Of a stretch of 11,212 bases of DNA, positions 1 through 7,111 are shown one piece after another. A program made the position numbers and the translations under genes. The stretch's first letter is position 1, and the number at the start of each line of letters is the position of its first letter. Below the pieces are notes generated by a model. That model saw only the letters and a program-made list of their open reading frames with translations. It searched no databases and was not told the origin of the DNA. The stretch lies in the NCBI GenBank assembly GCA_002424525.1, contig DIKJ01000158.1, forward strand, positions 15,846 through 27,057, given 5' to 3'. This stretch comes from Bacteroidales bacterium UBA5621. Lineage in GTDB: Bacteria; Bacteroidota; Bacteroidia; Bacteroidales; VadinHA17.

Positions 1-1417
1 AATCGTCGCCCGTTGCCCGGAAATAGAGGTCCGATTGCGTCAGAATCCCTGCTACAAGGTTGTTGGAGCACCAGATAAAAGGTATTCCGATACTGAATGG
101 ATTGCCGGCTGCCTTTTCTTTGGTGAGCTCCAGTCCTCTTTTCATAAATCCGGCAAACTCATTGCTGTAAGGGATATTCTCAGTACCGGCAATCACAGCA
201 TGTCCCATGTTCACAAAGGGATACCACTGGTAATGGCGTGCCGTGTCACTTCCTATCCAGGGAGTTACGATCTCCTCTCTTCCATAACCGACAGCGTGGT
301 TCAGATACCTCACATCTCCGGTAAGGTTGAATAATTCAATTGCGGCGAGCTCCATATCATCAACCCAGTTATCCTCCTCGTAGAAATATGGGGCTGTCCC
401 GGGTGCAGTCTGACATACCCCGGGGTTTTCGATACCATAGATGAATGCGTCAATTGCTTTCGACCTGAGAAGCTGTGAAAGTCCGGGATCAGAATCCCTG
501 AATACCTGTGAGCCTCTGGCGAAAGCAGAGGCGAACTTACCGGCCGTTGATGCAATGCCGGTTGTTCTGTTCATGTACTTAAAAAGACCCTGTGGCTCTC
601 CCGTGCAGACGTAAACGGGTCTTTCCCTGCCCTTGCCGTAATTTGCCGTGTCCTCATTAGGAAACCGGAAACCTATATGATCGCGGTCATCAGCGATCTG
701 ATTATACATCTTGCCCGGTTCGGGATTCATTTTCAACAACCACTCTATACCCCACAATATCTCATTAAGAATGTCAGGTGTTCCGTCAGATCCGGGACTG
801 CCGTCCGCAAGATACTCATCACCGAACACATCAGGATTGGAAGAGTATGAGAAGAGCATCTGATAAGTTGCGTTTGCCGACGTGGCGACATATTGCAGAT
901 AATCAGCGGCGTCGTGCCACCCACCCTTTACATCCACGAAGGCGGAATCACCGGTTTTGCTGTATATCTCGTATCCGTCGCGGGTATGACACGAGTCATT
1001 CACAAAGGGATTGTATCCGCACCTCTGCTGTCTCATGTAATTAAGAAGGTAGTCAGCTGTTCCGTCGTAAACATCCTCAGCTATCCTGAATTCAGGCGAA
1101 ACGGCTTCGCCTGCAACGATTCTGTAGAACCCTGATGTCTGAAGGTCAGTGAAGGGCAACCGGTAACAGCTTACGAAATGGGAGAGGGGAGGTGCTTTTA
1201 TCACATTCTGAAATGACTTTACCTCTTTCCCGGTAGTCGCATCGATAATCCGGAATGACCGGAGATCGACCGGTTTACTGCTCATGAAAACAGCCACTTT
1301 AATATCACCGGGCCGGTAACCCAGCTGATTGATGCGGATCCATTCTGTCTGTTCCGTATGGCATGAACTGCACAGGATTGACAGAGCACATAATAAAGAG
1401 CCGATTGATTTTTTCAT
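1..1417 (-). CDS. GH9 endoglucanase-like lipoprotein (3' end outside window)
   Basis: This is a probable glycoside hydrolase family 9 enzyme (endo-beta-1,4-glucanase class) acting at the cell surface or in the periplasm. I translated 472 residues; the C-terminus lies beyond the left edge. Residues 1-19 form a lipoprotein-like signal (MKKSIGSLLCALSILCSSC) with Cys19 as the likely lipidated residue, although CSSC is a loose lipobox. Residues ~26-113 resemble the CelD N-terminal Ig-like domain (IRINQLGYRPGD). The (alpha/alpha)6 catalytic domain follows, with GGWHDAADY at 165-173. This is the GH9 DAGD-type motif as DAAD, whose Asp169 and Asp172 would position and activate the nucleophilic water. 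Further family-like blocks are DGTPDILNEILWGIEWLL (211-228), EEDNWVDDMELAAIELF (347-363) and PFIWCSNNL (446-454). The general-acid Glu region is not visible. The ATG at 1417-1415 is the only start that keeps the signal peptide. Substrate (cellulose, mixed-linkage glucan or xyloglucan) cannot be told. Confidence 0.92.
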   Translation of the reverse strand, partial: MKKSIGSLLCALSILCSSCHTEQTEWIRINQLGYRPGDIKVAVFMSSKPVDLRSFRIIDATTGKEVKSFQNVIKAPPLSHFVSCYRLPFTDLQTSGFYRIVAGEAVSPEFRIAEDVYDGTADYLLNYMRQQRCGYNPFVNDSCHTRDGYEIYSKTGDSAFVDVKGGWHDAADYLQYVATSANATYQMLFSYSSNPDVFGDEYLADGSPGSDGTPDILNEILWGIEWLLKMNPEPGKMYNQIADDRDHIGFRFPNEDTANYGKGRERPVYVCTGEPQGLFKYMNRTTGIASTAGKFASAFARGSQVFRDSDPGLSQLLRSKAIDAFIYGIENPGVCQTAPGTAPYFYEEDNWVDDMELAAIELFNLTGDVRYLNHAVGYGREEIVTPWIGSDTARHYQWYPFVNMGHAVIAGTENIPYSNEFAGFMKRGLELTKEKAAGNPFSIGIPFIWCSNNLVAGILTQSDLYFRATGDD

Positions 1418-1486
1418 CAGGGTTCAGAATTTAAATGACTCAAGATGCAAAGTAATAAATATTATCATAAGAACAGGTTGGTTCGA

Positions 1487-1740
1487 ATTGTGAAACCGCT
1501 CCGCGGTTTACAATCTATATAAATACCATATCAAGTATTGGTGTAACACCTCCGGTGTTACAAGATTCCCTTTGGAAAAACTCCGGCAAAGGCGAACCGC
1601 GGAGCGGTTCCACCAATTTTGGAACAGGGAACTCCTTGTGGAAAATAACCGCGGAGCGGTTCCACCAATACTGGGACAGGAATCCTTCTTGTGGAGATTA
1701 ACCGCAGAGGCCATGCCCCGAACCATCGGGGGGGCCACCA
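1487..1740. repeat. Cluster of small hairpins and degenerate ~52-bp tandem units
   Basis: The gene-free stretch 1418-1847 contains a run of short palindromes. Hairpin 1 (1487-1514) is ATTGT-g-AAACCGC, loop TCC, GCGGTTT-ACAAT. Hairpin 2 (1542-1562) is TGTAACACC, loop TCC, GGTGTTACA. Hairpin 3 (1594-1610) is GAACCGC, loop GGA, GCGGTTC. Hairpin 4 (1647-1661) is AACCGC, loop GGA, GCGGTT. A decayed fifth copy (AACCGCAGAGG) starts at 1700, followed by CCCCGA-ACCA-TCGGGG at 1716-1731. Hairpins 3 and 4 and the decayed copy sit in a degenerate tandem unit of about 52 bp (approximately 1567-1617, 1618-1669 and 1670-1740), each with a 'ccaat..tgggaacagg..cctt.tgg' type arm. No open frame here looks coding. 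The pattern is like REP/BIME elements mobilised by RAYT transposases, but no transposase is present. The remainder, 1741-1847, is AT-rich; a 5-bp palindrome GGGAA-TAA-TTCCC lies at 1793-1805. Confidence 0.7.
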
Positions 1741-1847
1741 TTTCTTGTCCAATTATTTAATAATGTTAAAAAATCCTAAAAATCAGATAACAGGGAATAA
1801 TTCCCCGGTAACACTTGTCTCTAGCTATATAACTAATACAATCCGTT

Positions 1848-2222
1848 ATGAAAAGTGTAAGATTTTTATTTGTGATTCTTTTTTCGATGATCGTAACTTC
1901 CGCCTTTTCCCAGGATGGCCAGAGGCAGCAAAGGACTCCCGAAGAAACGGCAAACGCAACTGTTGAGTGGATGAAGGCTGATCTCAAGCTCGACGATGCC
2001 AAAACCAAAGCAGTTCACACTGTTATCCTGAAGTATGCCAAGCAGACGACTGAGATGAGGCAGAAGCTTATGGCTGCCGACGATCGTGAAGGTATGAGGG
2101 AAAAGATGAACGAGATCACCACTGCACGTGACAAGGAACTGAAGCCGATTCTTGGCGACAAGACTTTTGAATTGTTCAAGACAAAAGAGGCTGAAAGACG
2201 TCCGGCAGGAAGACCTCAGTAA
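1848..2222 (+). CDS. Small exported DUF4890-like protein
   Basis: This encodes a 124-residue secreted protein of unknown function, probably periplasmic. Residues 1-21 are a signal peptide (MKSVRFLFVILFSMIVTSAFS, with cleavage expected before or just after Gln22). The mature part is short, charged and predicted to be almost wholly helical: RTPEETANATVEWMKADLKL, then LKYAKQTTEMRQKL, then a 'KELKPILGDKTFELF' segment, ending in a basic, Pro/Gly-rich tail (RRPAGRPQ). The layout 'T-P-E-E-x-A-x-x-x-x-x-W-M-K-x-x-L-x-L' matches small Bacteroidota proteins of the DUF4890 type, which recall the Spy/CpxP helical chaperone fold; that parallel is inference. The ATG at 1848 is the only start that gives an intact signal peptide. 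It stands alone and converges on the metallophosphoesterase 44 bp downstream. No clear TAnnTTTG promoter was found upstream. Confidence 0.8.
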   Translation: MKSVRFLFVILFSMIVTSAFSQDGQRQQRTPEETANATVEWMKADLKLDDAKTKAVHTVILKYAKQTTEMRQKLMAADDREGMREKMNEITTARDKELKPILGDKTFELFKTKEAERRPAGRPQ

Positions 2223-2266
2223 TAAGCGTTATTTTTCTCGTTTATCCATGAATTGATTCGGTCAGA

Positions 2267-3445
2267 TTATCCTGAAATGATTTTGATAAGCGTGATTTCC
2301 GGAGGCATCCAGATCCTGAAGGGTATCGCCAGCACTCCGAGTCCCCGGTTTACATAAAGGAACTGATCCCCTTCATTATACAGGCCGTGCCAGTGTTGGT
2401 AGAAAAACCTTGCAGGACTCCATTTCAGCTTCTTTGTAAGGATGCCGAGCTGCATGCCATGGGTATGACCTGCAAGGGAAACCTGAATATCAGTCTTTCC
2501 CCTTACATCCTCCCCCCACTGATTGGGATCGTGCATTATGAGGATCTTCAGATCAGCGCTGTCAAGTCCCTCCGTAGCCTTCTGAAGATCACTGAAAATG
2601 ATATTGGGGAACTGCCCCATCGTGATCACGCCAATGAGTGCTATTCTGGCATTTCCCTTTTTTATTGTTGTGAATTCATTGTTCAGTACCTTATAACCTG
2701 AGGCACTGATCAGATTATTCATTATCAGAATATTATGTTCTCTGTCAGCTTCGGTAAAGTAAGGATGGTAGGTTCCTATGTCGTGATTGCCCAGAACCGC
2801 AAACTTCCCCAGCCTGCCTGTCGCCTTCACGAGTATAGTATCGAACCTGTCAAATTCGCGCCACCCGTAATTGATGAAATCCCCGGAATTGATTATCAGA
2901 TCGGGTTTGTAACTGTTAACTCTTTCCATCAGCCTCTCCAGCAGGTCGTGGTGATGATAAAATGATACCAGATGCAAATCGGAAAGGTGAACGATCTTCA
3001 GTCCATCGAGCTCCCCGGGCAGATCCTCAATCCTGATGGTAACCTCTTCAGTCCTGAAATTGAACCTTCCGATCAGCGAACCGCCTGCTATGATTGAAAA
3101 GATTATGAAGGATATGATAAGGCCTTTCCCGGTTCGGGATCTTATGAAACCACCAGTCTCTCTCCGTTTTATCTTTCCTGAGAAATGGAAGATGATCAGT
3201 ATGATCCTCGGTGCGACAACAGCACATATCATGCCTGTCAGATTCATCAGGATCCAGATATTCACAGGCATGTCATAAATGCCCTTATAGAGTGTCGCCT
3301 CGATCACCAGGATCCAGAGCCAGATGGTGAGGACACCGTTAAATGCTGAAGAGAAAAAATATTTTATCCGGGATTTCTCATAGAAAAAATCTCTTAAGAC
3401 AATGAATGTCAGGATTTCAACAATTAATAAGAAAAAAATAAACAC
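2267..3445 (-). CDS. Membrane-anchored calcineurin-like metallophosphoesterase
   Basis: This is a 392-residue phosphoesterase with about four N-terminal membrane segments (residues ~1-17, 31-52, 62-87 and 108-125) and a C-terminal metallophosphoesterase domain (~145-392). The dinuclear-metal motifs are all present: SDLH (155-158), GD (188-189), GNHD (219-222), the His of MHDP (His305) and GHTHG (326-330). This is the family layout of YkuE/YaeI-type enzymes, some of which act on lipid-linked or cyclic phosphodiesters such as UDP-diacylglucosamine; the substrate here is unknown. The start is GTG (complement of 3443-3445). An in-frame TAA lies seven codons upstream with no ATG between, so GTG is the best choice. 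The domain is likely attached to the inner membrane; which side it faces was not determined. It is transcribed away from the Nudix gene and toward the DUF4890-like gene, with no operon partner. Confidence 0.9.
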   Translation of the reverse strand: MFIFFLLIVEILTFIVLRDFFYEKSRIKYFFSSAFNGVLTIWLWILVIEATLYKGIYDMPVNIWILMNLTGMICAVVAPRIILIIFHFSGKIKRRETGGFIRSRTGKGLIISFIIFSIIAGGSLIGRFNFRTEEVTIRIEDLPGELDGLKIVHLSDLHLVSFYHHHDLLERLMERVNSYKPDLIINSGDFINYGWREFDRFDTILVKATGRLGKFAVLGNHDIGTYHPYFTEADREHNILIMNNLISASGYKVLNNEFTTIKKGNARIALIGVITMGQFPNIIFSDLQKATEGLDSADLKILIMHDPNQWGEDVRGKTDIQVSLAGHTHGMQLGILTKKLKWSPARFFYQHWHGLYNEGDQFLYVNRGLGVLAIPFRIWMPPEITLIKIISG

Positions 3446-3527
3446 CGGTTGATATTTATGAATTTATAAAAATACTCATTTAATAATTACAATGATATAA
3501 TTAAATTCGTGACGCTATTATCCGACC

Positions 3528-3956
3528 ATGACAACCGTTAAATTCTATAGTCCTGATTTTTTACCGGTTTCAGGATTTACATATTCCGTGATTGCTGCAA
3601 GGTATAACGATGAATGGATATTTGTGCGTCATCGCAACAGGATGACGCTTGAGATTCCGGGAGGTCATATTGAGGCTGACGAGACCCCGGGCGAAGCGGC
3701 AAAGAGAGAGCTGGCTGAGGAGACCGGAGCCCTTGATTTCACTCTTGAATGCATTGCTTCATATTCAGTCGGAAAAGACGGATCTACAGGATATGGAAGA
3801 CTTTTTCTTGCAGATGTCAGGAGCATGGGCAAGGTTCCGGATTCTTTTGAGATAGACGAGGTTATACTGGCAGAGACTCTGCCGGAAAACCTGACATACC
3901 CTGACATTCAGCCACATCTGTTCGGTAAGGTTCTTGAGTTTCTTCAGGGCAGGTGA
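3528..3956 (+). CDS. Nudix hydrolase (MutT-like)
   Basis: This is a 142-residue cytoplasmic Nudix pyrophosphohydrolase, which would cleave a nucleoside diphosphate linked to another moiety. The Nudix box G-x5-E-x7-R-E-U-x-E-E-x-G-U is perfect: Gly46, Glu52, Arg60-Glu61-Leu62, Glu64-Glu65, Gly67 and Ala68 (in GGHIEADETPGEAAKREL and the following AEETGA). The preceding strand, WIFVRHRNRMTLEIPGG (30-46), is typical of MutT/YtkD-like members. Length matches the single-domain family. Nothing visible fixes the substrate: 8-oxo-dGTP cleanup, RNA 5'-pyrophosphohydrolysis and nucleotide-sugar hydrolysis all remain possible. The ATG at 3528 follows an AT-rich 82-bp divergent spacer shared with the metallophosphoesterase. 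The gene ends 5 bp from the stop of the convergent phosphatase, leaving no room for a terminator between them. Confidence 0.92.
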   Translation: MTTVKFYSPDFLPVSGFTYSVIAARYNDEWIFVRHRNRMTLEIPGGHIEADETPGEAAKRELAEETGALDFTLECIASYSVGKDGSTGYGRLFLADVRSMGKVPDSFEIDEVILAETLPENLTYPDIQPHLFGKVLEFLQGR

Positions 3957-3961
3957 GCCTG

Positions 3962-5146
3962 TCAGATATATTCAAAACTCACCTTCTTGAGCCATTTTTC
4001 CTCCAGGAGCCGGGCGATACGCTTAACTACGGTACGACGGATCTCCAGGTCCACCGGCAGGCTCGGATCCTGATGGGCAATGTTGATACGGGTCCCGATA
4101 ATAAAATGTATCTCATCGCTTTCCATTATCAGCTTCACTATTTTATCTGCGGGTCCCTTTCCCAGTTTGACACTGTTATTGTAATTTTTCAGTATTTCAT
4201 TTACCTTCTGCAGGGTGAGAATACCCTCGGTAACCAGGTCTATGCCTTCGAGAAAACTCTCCGGAGGCAGTTCCGGATCCTCAAAGATAAGGTCATCGAC
4301 AATGGTCCTGTTAAGTTCCCTTGCTACGATATCAGCCGTTGTGCCGCCTGACAGAATAACCTTCCCGTGATAGGTCTTTACCTTCTCCGCAAGAGTGGTG
4401 TCTTTATCCTTTTCGTAAGGTGGTCCGGTGCAGATAAGCAGTTTGCGCGGATCGCGGAAATATATTGCAGCACAGCTTATATCGTCTTTGGCTTTGTAAC
4501 CGTCGTTCTTATGCGCCATTGTTACGATCTTGCCTGCAAGCATCATGGCCGAGATGGTCGGTTCGTTCCTTGCCAGCGAAGCCGAATAGCTGGCGATATT
4601 GTCCCTCTCCCAGCCGAAAGGATAGGTGTCGCCACCCATGCCGCTCTGAGAAGCACCATCAGAGCAGAAGATTATCCTGTCCTCTTTAACTGGAACAAAG
4701 GTGCAGGTTTGAAGGATCTTGCCTGAGTGTTTCCCCTTCTCAAGAACGACTCTCTTCCACGACGGGTCGAAGACCCTGGATCCCCGCAGGATAATGGTCA
4801 GCGGATTATCGTATTCAAGTATATTTACTTTTCCTGTACTGTCAATATCGACAATGGTGAAGGTCGAATAGCTTACTTTTCTTTCGCTGCACACAGGAAG
4901 AGTATTCATGATTATTTCGGCTATCCGGTCAATCTCCTTGTGTTCCTGGGTGAAGTTGAGAGCCATAGTGGCAGTGAGTGTTGCGAGGATATTGGCCTTT
5001 ACCCCATGGCCCATGCCATCTGAAAGGACACAAATTACCCTGTCCTCCTCCTTGATGTAGCGGTACAGAAAGACATCCCCGCAGATCCTTTCACCATCAT
5101 GATTCCTTTGCTGGCTGTTTACCTCAATATAAAAGTCGTTTTTCAA
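3962..5146 (-). CDS. SpoIIE/PP2C-type serine phosphatase linked to sensory hydrogenase
   Basis: This is a 394-residue cytoplasmic phosphatase. Residues ~1-230 form a SpoIIE-type PP2C domain, with metal-binding and core motifs at CGDVF (22-26, Asp24), LSDGMGHG (41-48, Asp43), FCSDGASQSG (160-169, Asp163) and DDISCAAIYF (221-230, Asp221/Asp222). Residues ~235-394 are a second domain (LLICTGPPYEKDKD, then GKVILSGGTTADIVAREL) that I cannot assign. The family dephosphorylates Ser/Thr residues, often on STAS or anti-sigma proteins. No signal peptide or membrane segment is seen. The start is TTG (complement of 5144-5146): an in-frame TAA lies three codons upstream and the first internal ATG would remove the catalytic GD motif. 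Only 11 bp separate it from the hydS stop, so the two are co-transcribed. In known 'group C3' [FeFe]-hydrogenase clusters a phosphatase accompanies the sensor, which supports an output role here. The phosphoprotein target is not in the window. Confidence 0.88.
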   Translation of the reverse strand: MKNDFYIEVNSQQRNHDGERICGDVFLYRYIKEEDRVICVLSDGMGHGVKANILATLTATMALNFTQEHKEIDRIAEIIMNTLPVCSERKVSYSTFTIVDIDSTGKVNILEYDNPLTIILRGSRVFDPSWKRVVLEKGKHSGKILQTCTFVPVKEDRIIFCSDGASQSGMGGDTYPFGWERDNIASYSASLARNEPTISAMMLAGKIVTMAHKNDGYKAKDDISCAAIYFRDPRKLLICTGPPYEKDKDTTLAEKVKTYHGKVILSGGTTADIVARELNRTIVDDLIFEDPELPPESFLEGIDLVTEGILTLQKVNEILKNYNNSVKLGKGPADKIVKLIMESDEIHFIIGTRINIAHQDPSLPVDLEIRRTVVKRIARLLEEKWLKKVSFEYI

Positions 5147-5157
5147 GAAGGCTTAGA

Positions 5158-7032
5158 TTACCGTTGGTCCCCGCTCTTTTTCCTGTATGATTCAATTATG
5201 GTATTCAGCATTTTCTCAGTCTCTGAGGCACCTTCGCCCAGAAGGAATCCTATTTTCTGAACCATCTCCAGATTCTTTTCAATTACCTCTGTTACCCTGT
5301 TGGTGACCTCTTCCCCCTGTACTTCAGGGGAATAGAGATCCCGTATAATGGCACCGCACATCTTGTTCTTCTTTATCGGGAAGATGGAGATATTCAGCAT
5401 CTTGTCCTCGAAATGAATATCCTTGCTTACAACCGGTTCATCCTCTTTAAGTACGAAGGTGAACATATTATAAACGTTGAACGGGATAAGTGTTTTCAGT
5501 TCAGCACCCGCGAGTCCCGGAATAATTTCCGAAATCGCCACGGCATCCTCACCGATTATATTGATAAAGCTCCTGTTGGAATGAAGGATTTTAAGATTGC
5601 TGTCTACAATAACCACGCCGGTGGGTAATTTTTCGAGCATATTGTTCATCATGTCGGACGTGGCCTGAGCCACCTCTTTCTCCCTCATGGAAAGCTCTTC
5701 GGACTCTTTCAGGGCTTTTTTCGTTTCAGCCAGCTTCTTGTTGGTTTGCCGGAGGGTCTCGATATACTGTTGTTTGTTTCTCAGGTTGAATGTATGGCAC
5801 ATTTCCGGAATGGCAAGACCCATTGCGACCGTTTTGGCAAAATCCCTGCACGACATGTAACCGCACGCCCCGCAGTTGATCTCATTGTCAGATTCAGCCT
5901 TGCCGATTATTTTAAGAACTTCATCGATTGCCTCCTCCGGGGGATCGGGTATTCTCTGATCATTGGGCGTGAAGCTTCTTGAAAAATCGAGTTTAGACCA
6001 CTTGTCCATGTCTCTCTTCCATGCAGTCTTGTCGAGCTTGTTAACGCGCTTCTCAGCATAACGGCTCACAAGGGCTCTTCTCCTGAACCGTTCCGTGTGA
6101 TGCTCCATTCCCGGGCCGAGAAGGCACCCATGGCAGAAGAAGAGATTGAAATGATGATGTATAGTGTCGATATATTTATCAAAATCGGAGACAGCTTCGA
6201 GGATATCCTCTTTGCCTGATGCTGTTATTACACTGCTGGTGACCATGTCGCGCTTTATCCCGGCAGCCTGGATTATTCCCGGGGGCAATGGGTAGAGCGC
6301 TCCCCAGTGTCCGTAAGGAGGATCAAATTCAGACATTTTGACCAGCCTCTCCTGTATCCCGTATTCATTGAACAGCTGACGCAACTCGATGAACGTGAGA
6401 ACACCATCGATGAGTTCTCCGTTCCTGTAAAGAAGAGACTCATCCTTGCTGTCGATGCAGGGGCCGATATATACCACGGCAACCTCATCGCCGTAGAGCT
6501 CTTTGACCACCATCGCCGTGGCAACCATGGGAGAGACCAGCGGAGCAAGATTGGGAACAAGTTCCGGGTGAAATTTCTCAATCAGCTTGACTATTGCCGG
6601 ACAGTTCGCCGTAATATAGTATTTCCCTTCAGCCTTAGTGAATAATTCAGCGTACCCGGCTGCGATGAGGTCGACCCCAAATGAGTTCTCATGAACATAA
6701 TCAAACCCGAGCTGGCGAATCATGCTGACGAATTTCCTGTAGTCGGTTATATCATCAAACTCGGAGGCTATGCTTGGTGCGATAAGAGCGGCGCTTTTCC
6801 TCCCGGAGGAGAGCAGGCTTTTTACTTCCTCTCTTGAATCACGGAACTCAATTGCCCCCGGTGTGCATGAAACAAAACATAAACCGCACCCGATGCACCT
6901 CCCGGGAATAACACGAGGGTGTTCTTTCTGAGGTTTTACCTCGATGGCATTAACAGGACAAACCCGGACACAGGAGTATGAATTTCTGCATTTTTTGTCG
7001 TTAATGTATATTACGGGTTTGCGTGTATTCAT
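5158..7032 (-). CDS. hydS: Putative sensory [FeFe]-hydrogenase with PAS domain (HydS-like)
   Basis: This is a 624-residue cytoplasmic multidomain iron-sulfur protein, probably a redox or H2 sensor. Residues ~5-60 form a 2x[4Fe-4S] ferredoxin. The second cluster is complete (Cys46, 49, 52, 56), but the first reads C15-x5-C21-x3-C25, with Ser18 where the second Cys is expected. Residues ~75-330 are an H-cluster-type domain: L1 is ITANCPA (Cys144), L2 is GPCIDSK (Cys192), and L3 is FFCHGCLLGPG (Cys300, Cys303). Residues 387-412 carry the PF04060-type [4Fe-4S] motif (Cys387, 390, 395, 412). A helical linker or coiled coil (~415-465) leads to a PAS domain (~462-565) and a helical tail. There is no kinase domain, so output probably passes to the adjacent phosphatase. 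This architecture matches phosphatase-linked sensory 'group C' hydrogenases. The ATG is at 7032. Catalytic H2 turnover is doubtful given the altered motifs. Confidence 0.88.
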   Translation of the reverse strand: MNTRKPVIYINDKKCRNSYSCVRVCPVNAIEVKPQKEHPRVIPGRCIGCGLCFVSCTPGAIEFRDSREEVKSLLSSGRKSAALIAPSIASEFDDITDYRKFVSMIRQLGFDYVHENSFGVDLIAAGYAELFTKAEGKYYITANCPAIVKLIEKFHPELVPNLAPLVSPMVATAMVVKELYGDEVAVVYIGPCIDSKDESLLYRNGELIDGVLTFIELRQLFNEYGIQERLVKMSEFDPPYGHWGALYPLPPGIIQAAGIKRDMVTSSVITASGKEDILEAVSDFDKYIDTIHHHFNLFFCHGCLLGPGMEHHTERFRRRALVSRYAEKRVNKLDKTAWKRDMDKWSKLDFSRSFTPNDQRIPDPPEEAIDEVLKIIGKAESDNEINCGACGYMSCRDFAKTVAMGLAIPEMCHTFNLRNKQQYIETLRQTNKKLAETKKALKESEELSMREKEVAQATSDMMNNMLEKLPTGVVIVDSNLKILHSNRSFINIIGEDAVAISEIIPGLAGAELKTLIPFNVYNMFTFVLKEDEPVVSKDIHFEDKMLNISIFPIKKNKMCGAIIRDLYSPEVQGEEVTNRVTEVIEKNLEMVQKIGFLLGEGASETEKMLNTIIESYRKKSGDQR

Positions 7033-7042
7033 TTCAAAACTG

Positions 7043-7097
7043 GTTGCTGGTTGCTGCCCGCCTTCGCCGAGGCTTCGGCGGGTAAAAGTTGCTGGTT
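7043..7097. repeat. GC-rich hairpin flanked by GTTGCTGGTT direct repeats
   Basis: The 79-bp spacer between the ferredoxin gene and hydS holds a compact element. A GC-rich palindrome (7057-7082) can fold as CGCCGA (7065-7070), loop GGCT, TCGGCG (7075-7080), or alternatively as CCCGCC (7057-7062) with GGCGGG (7077-7082). It is flanked by exact 10-bp direct repeats GTTGCTGGTT at 7043-7052 and 7088-7097, the first being extended by another GTTGCTG. It stands out from the AT-rich surroundings and looks like a small intergenic mobile or slippage repeat. It is not followed by a T-run in the direction of transcription, so it is not a classic terminator, though it could shape mRNA processing or stability between the two genes. 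Confidence 0.6.
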
Positions 7098-7111
7098 ATC
7101 AGGTGTTTATG

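Noticed and set aside
1448..1455. -7 box for the GH9 gene (minus strand TTACTTTG)
   Set aside because: One mismatch to TAnnTTTG at a key position and no -33 TTG upstream; not strong enough to list.
1487..1740. CRISPR array
   Set aside because: Units are degenerate, there are only about three, the palindromes are shorter than CRISPR repeats and there are no unique similar-length spacers or cas genes.
1508..1760. Short open frames across the hairpin cluster on both strands
   Set aside because: They are created by the repeats (repetitive Arg/Pro/Gly-rich translations), overlap each other and show no signal peptide or domain.
2221..2238. Terminator after the DUF4890-like gene (AATAA-GCG-TTATT then T-rich)
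   Set aside because: The stem is only five A-T pairs, too weak to support as an intrinsic terminator.
5158..7032. Histidine kinase or c-di-GMP enzyme output on HydS
   Set aside because: After the PAS domain only about 60 helical residues remain, with no H-box, ATPase, GGDEF or EAL motif.
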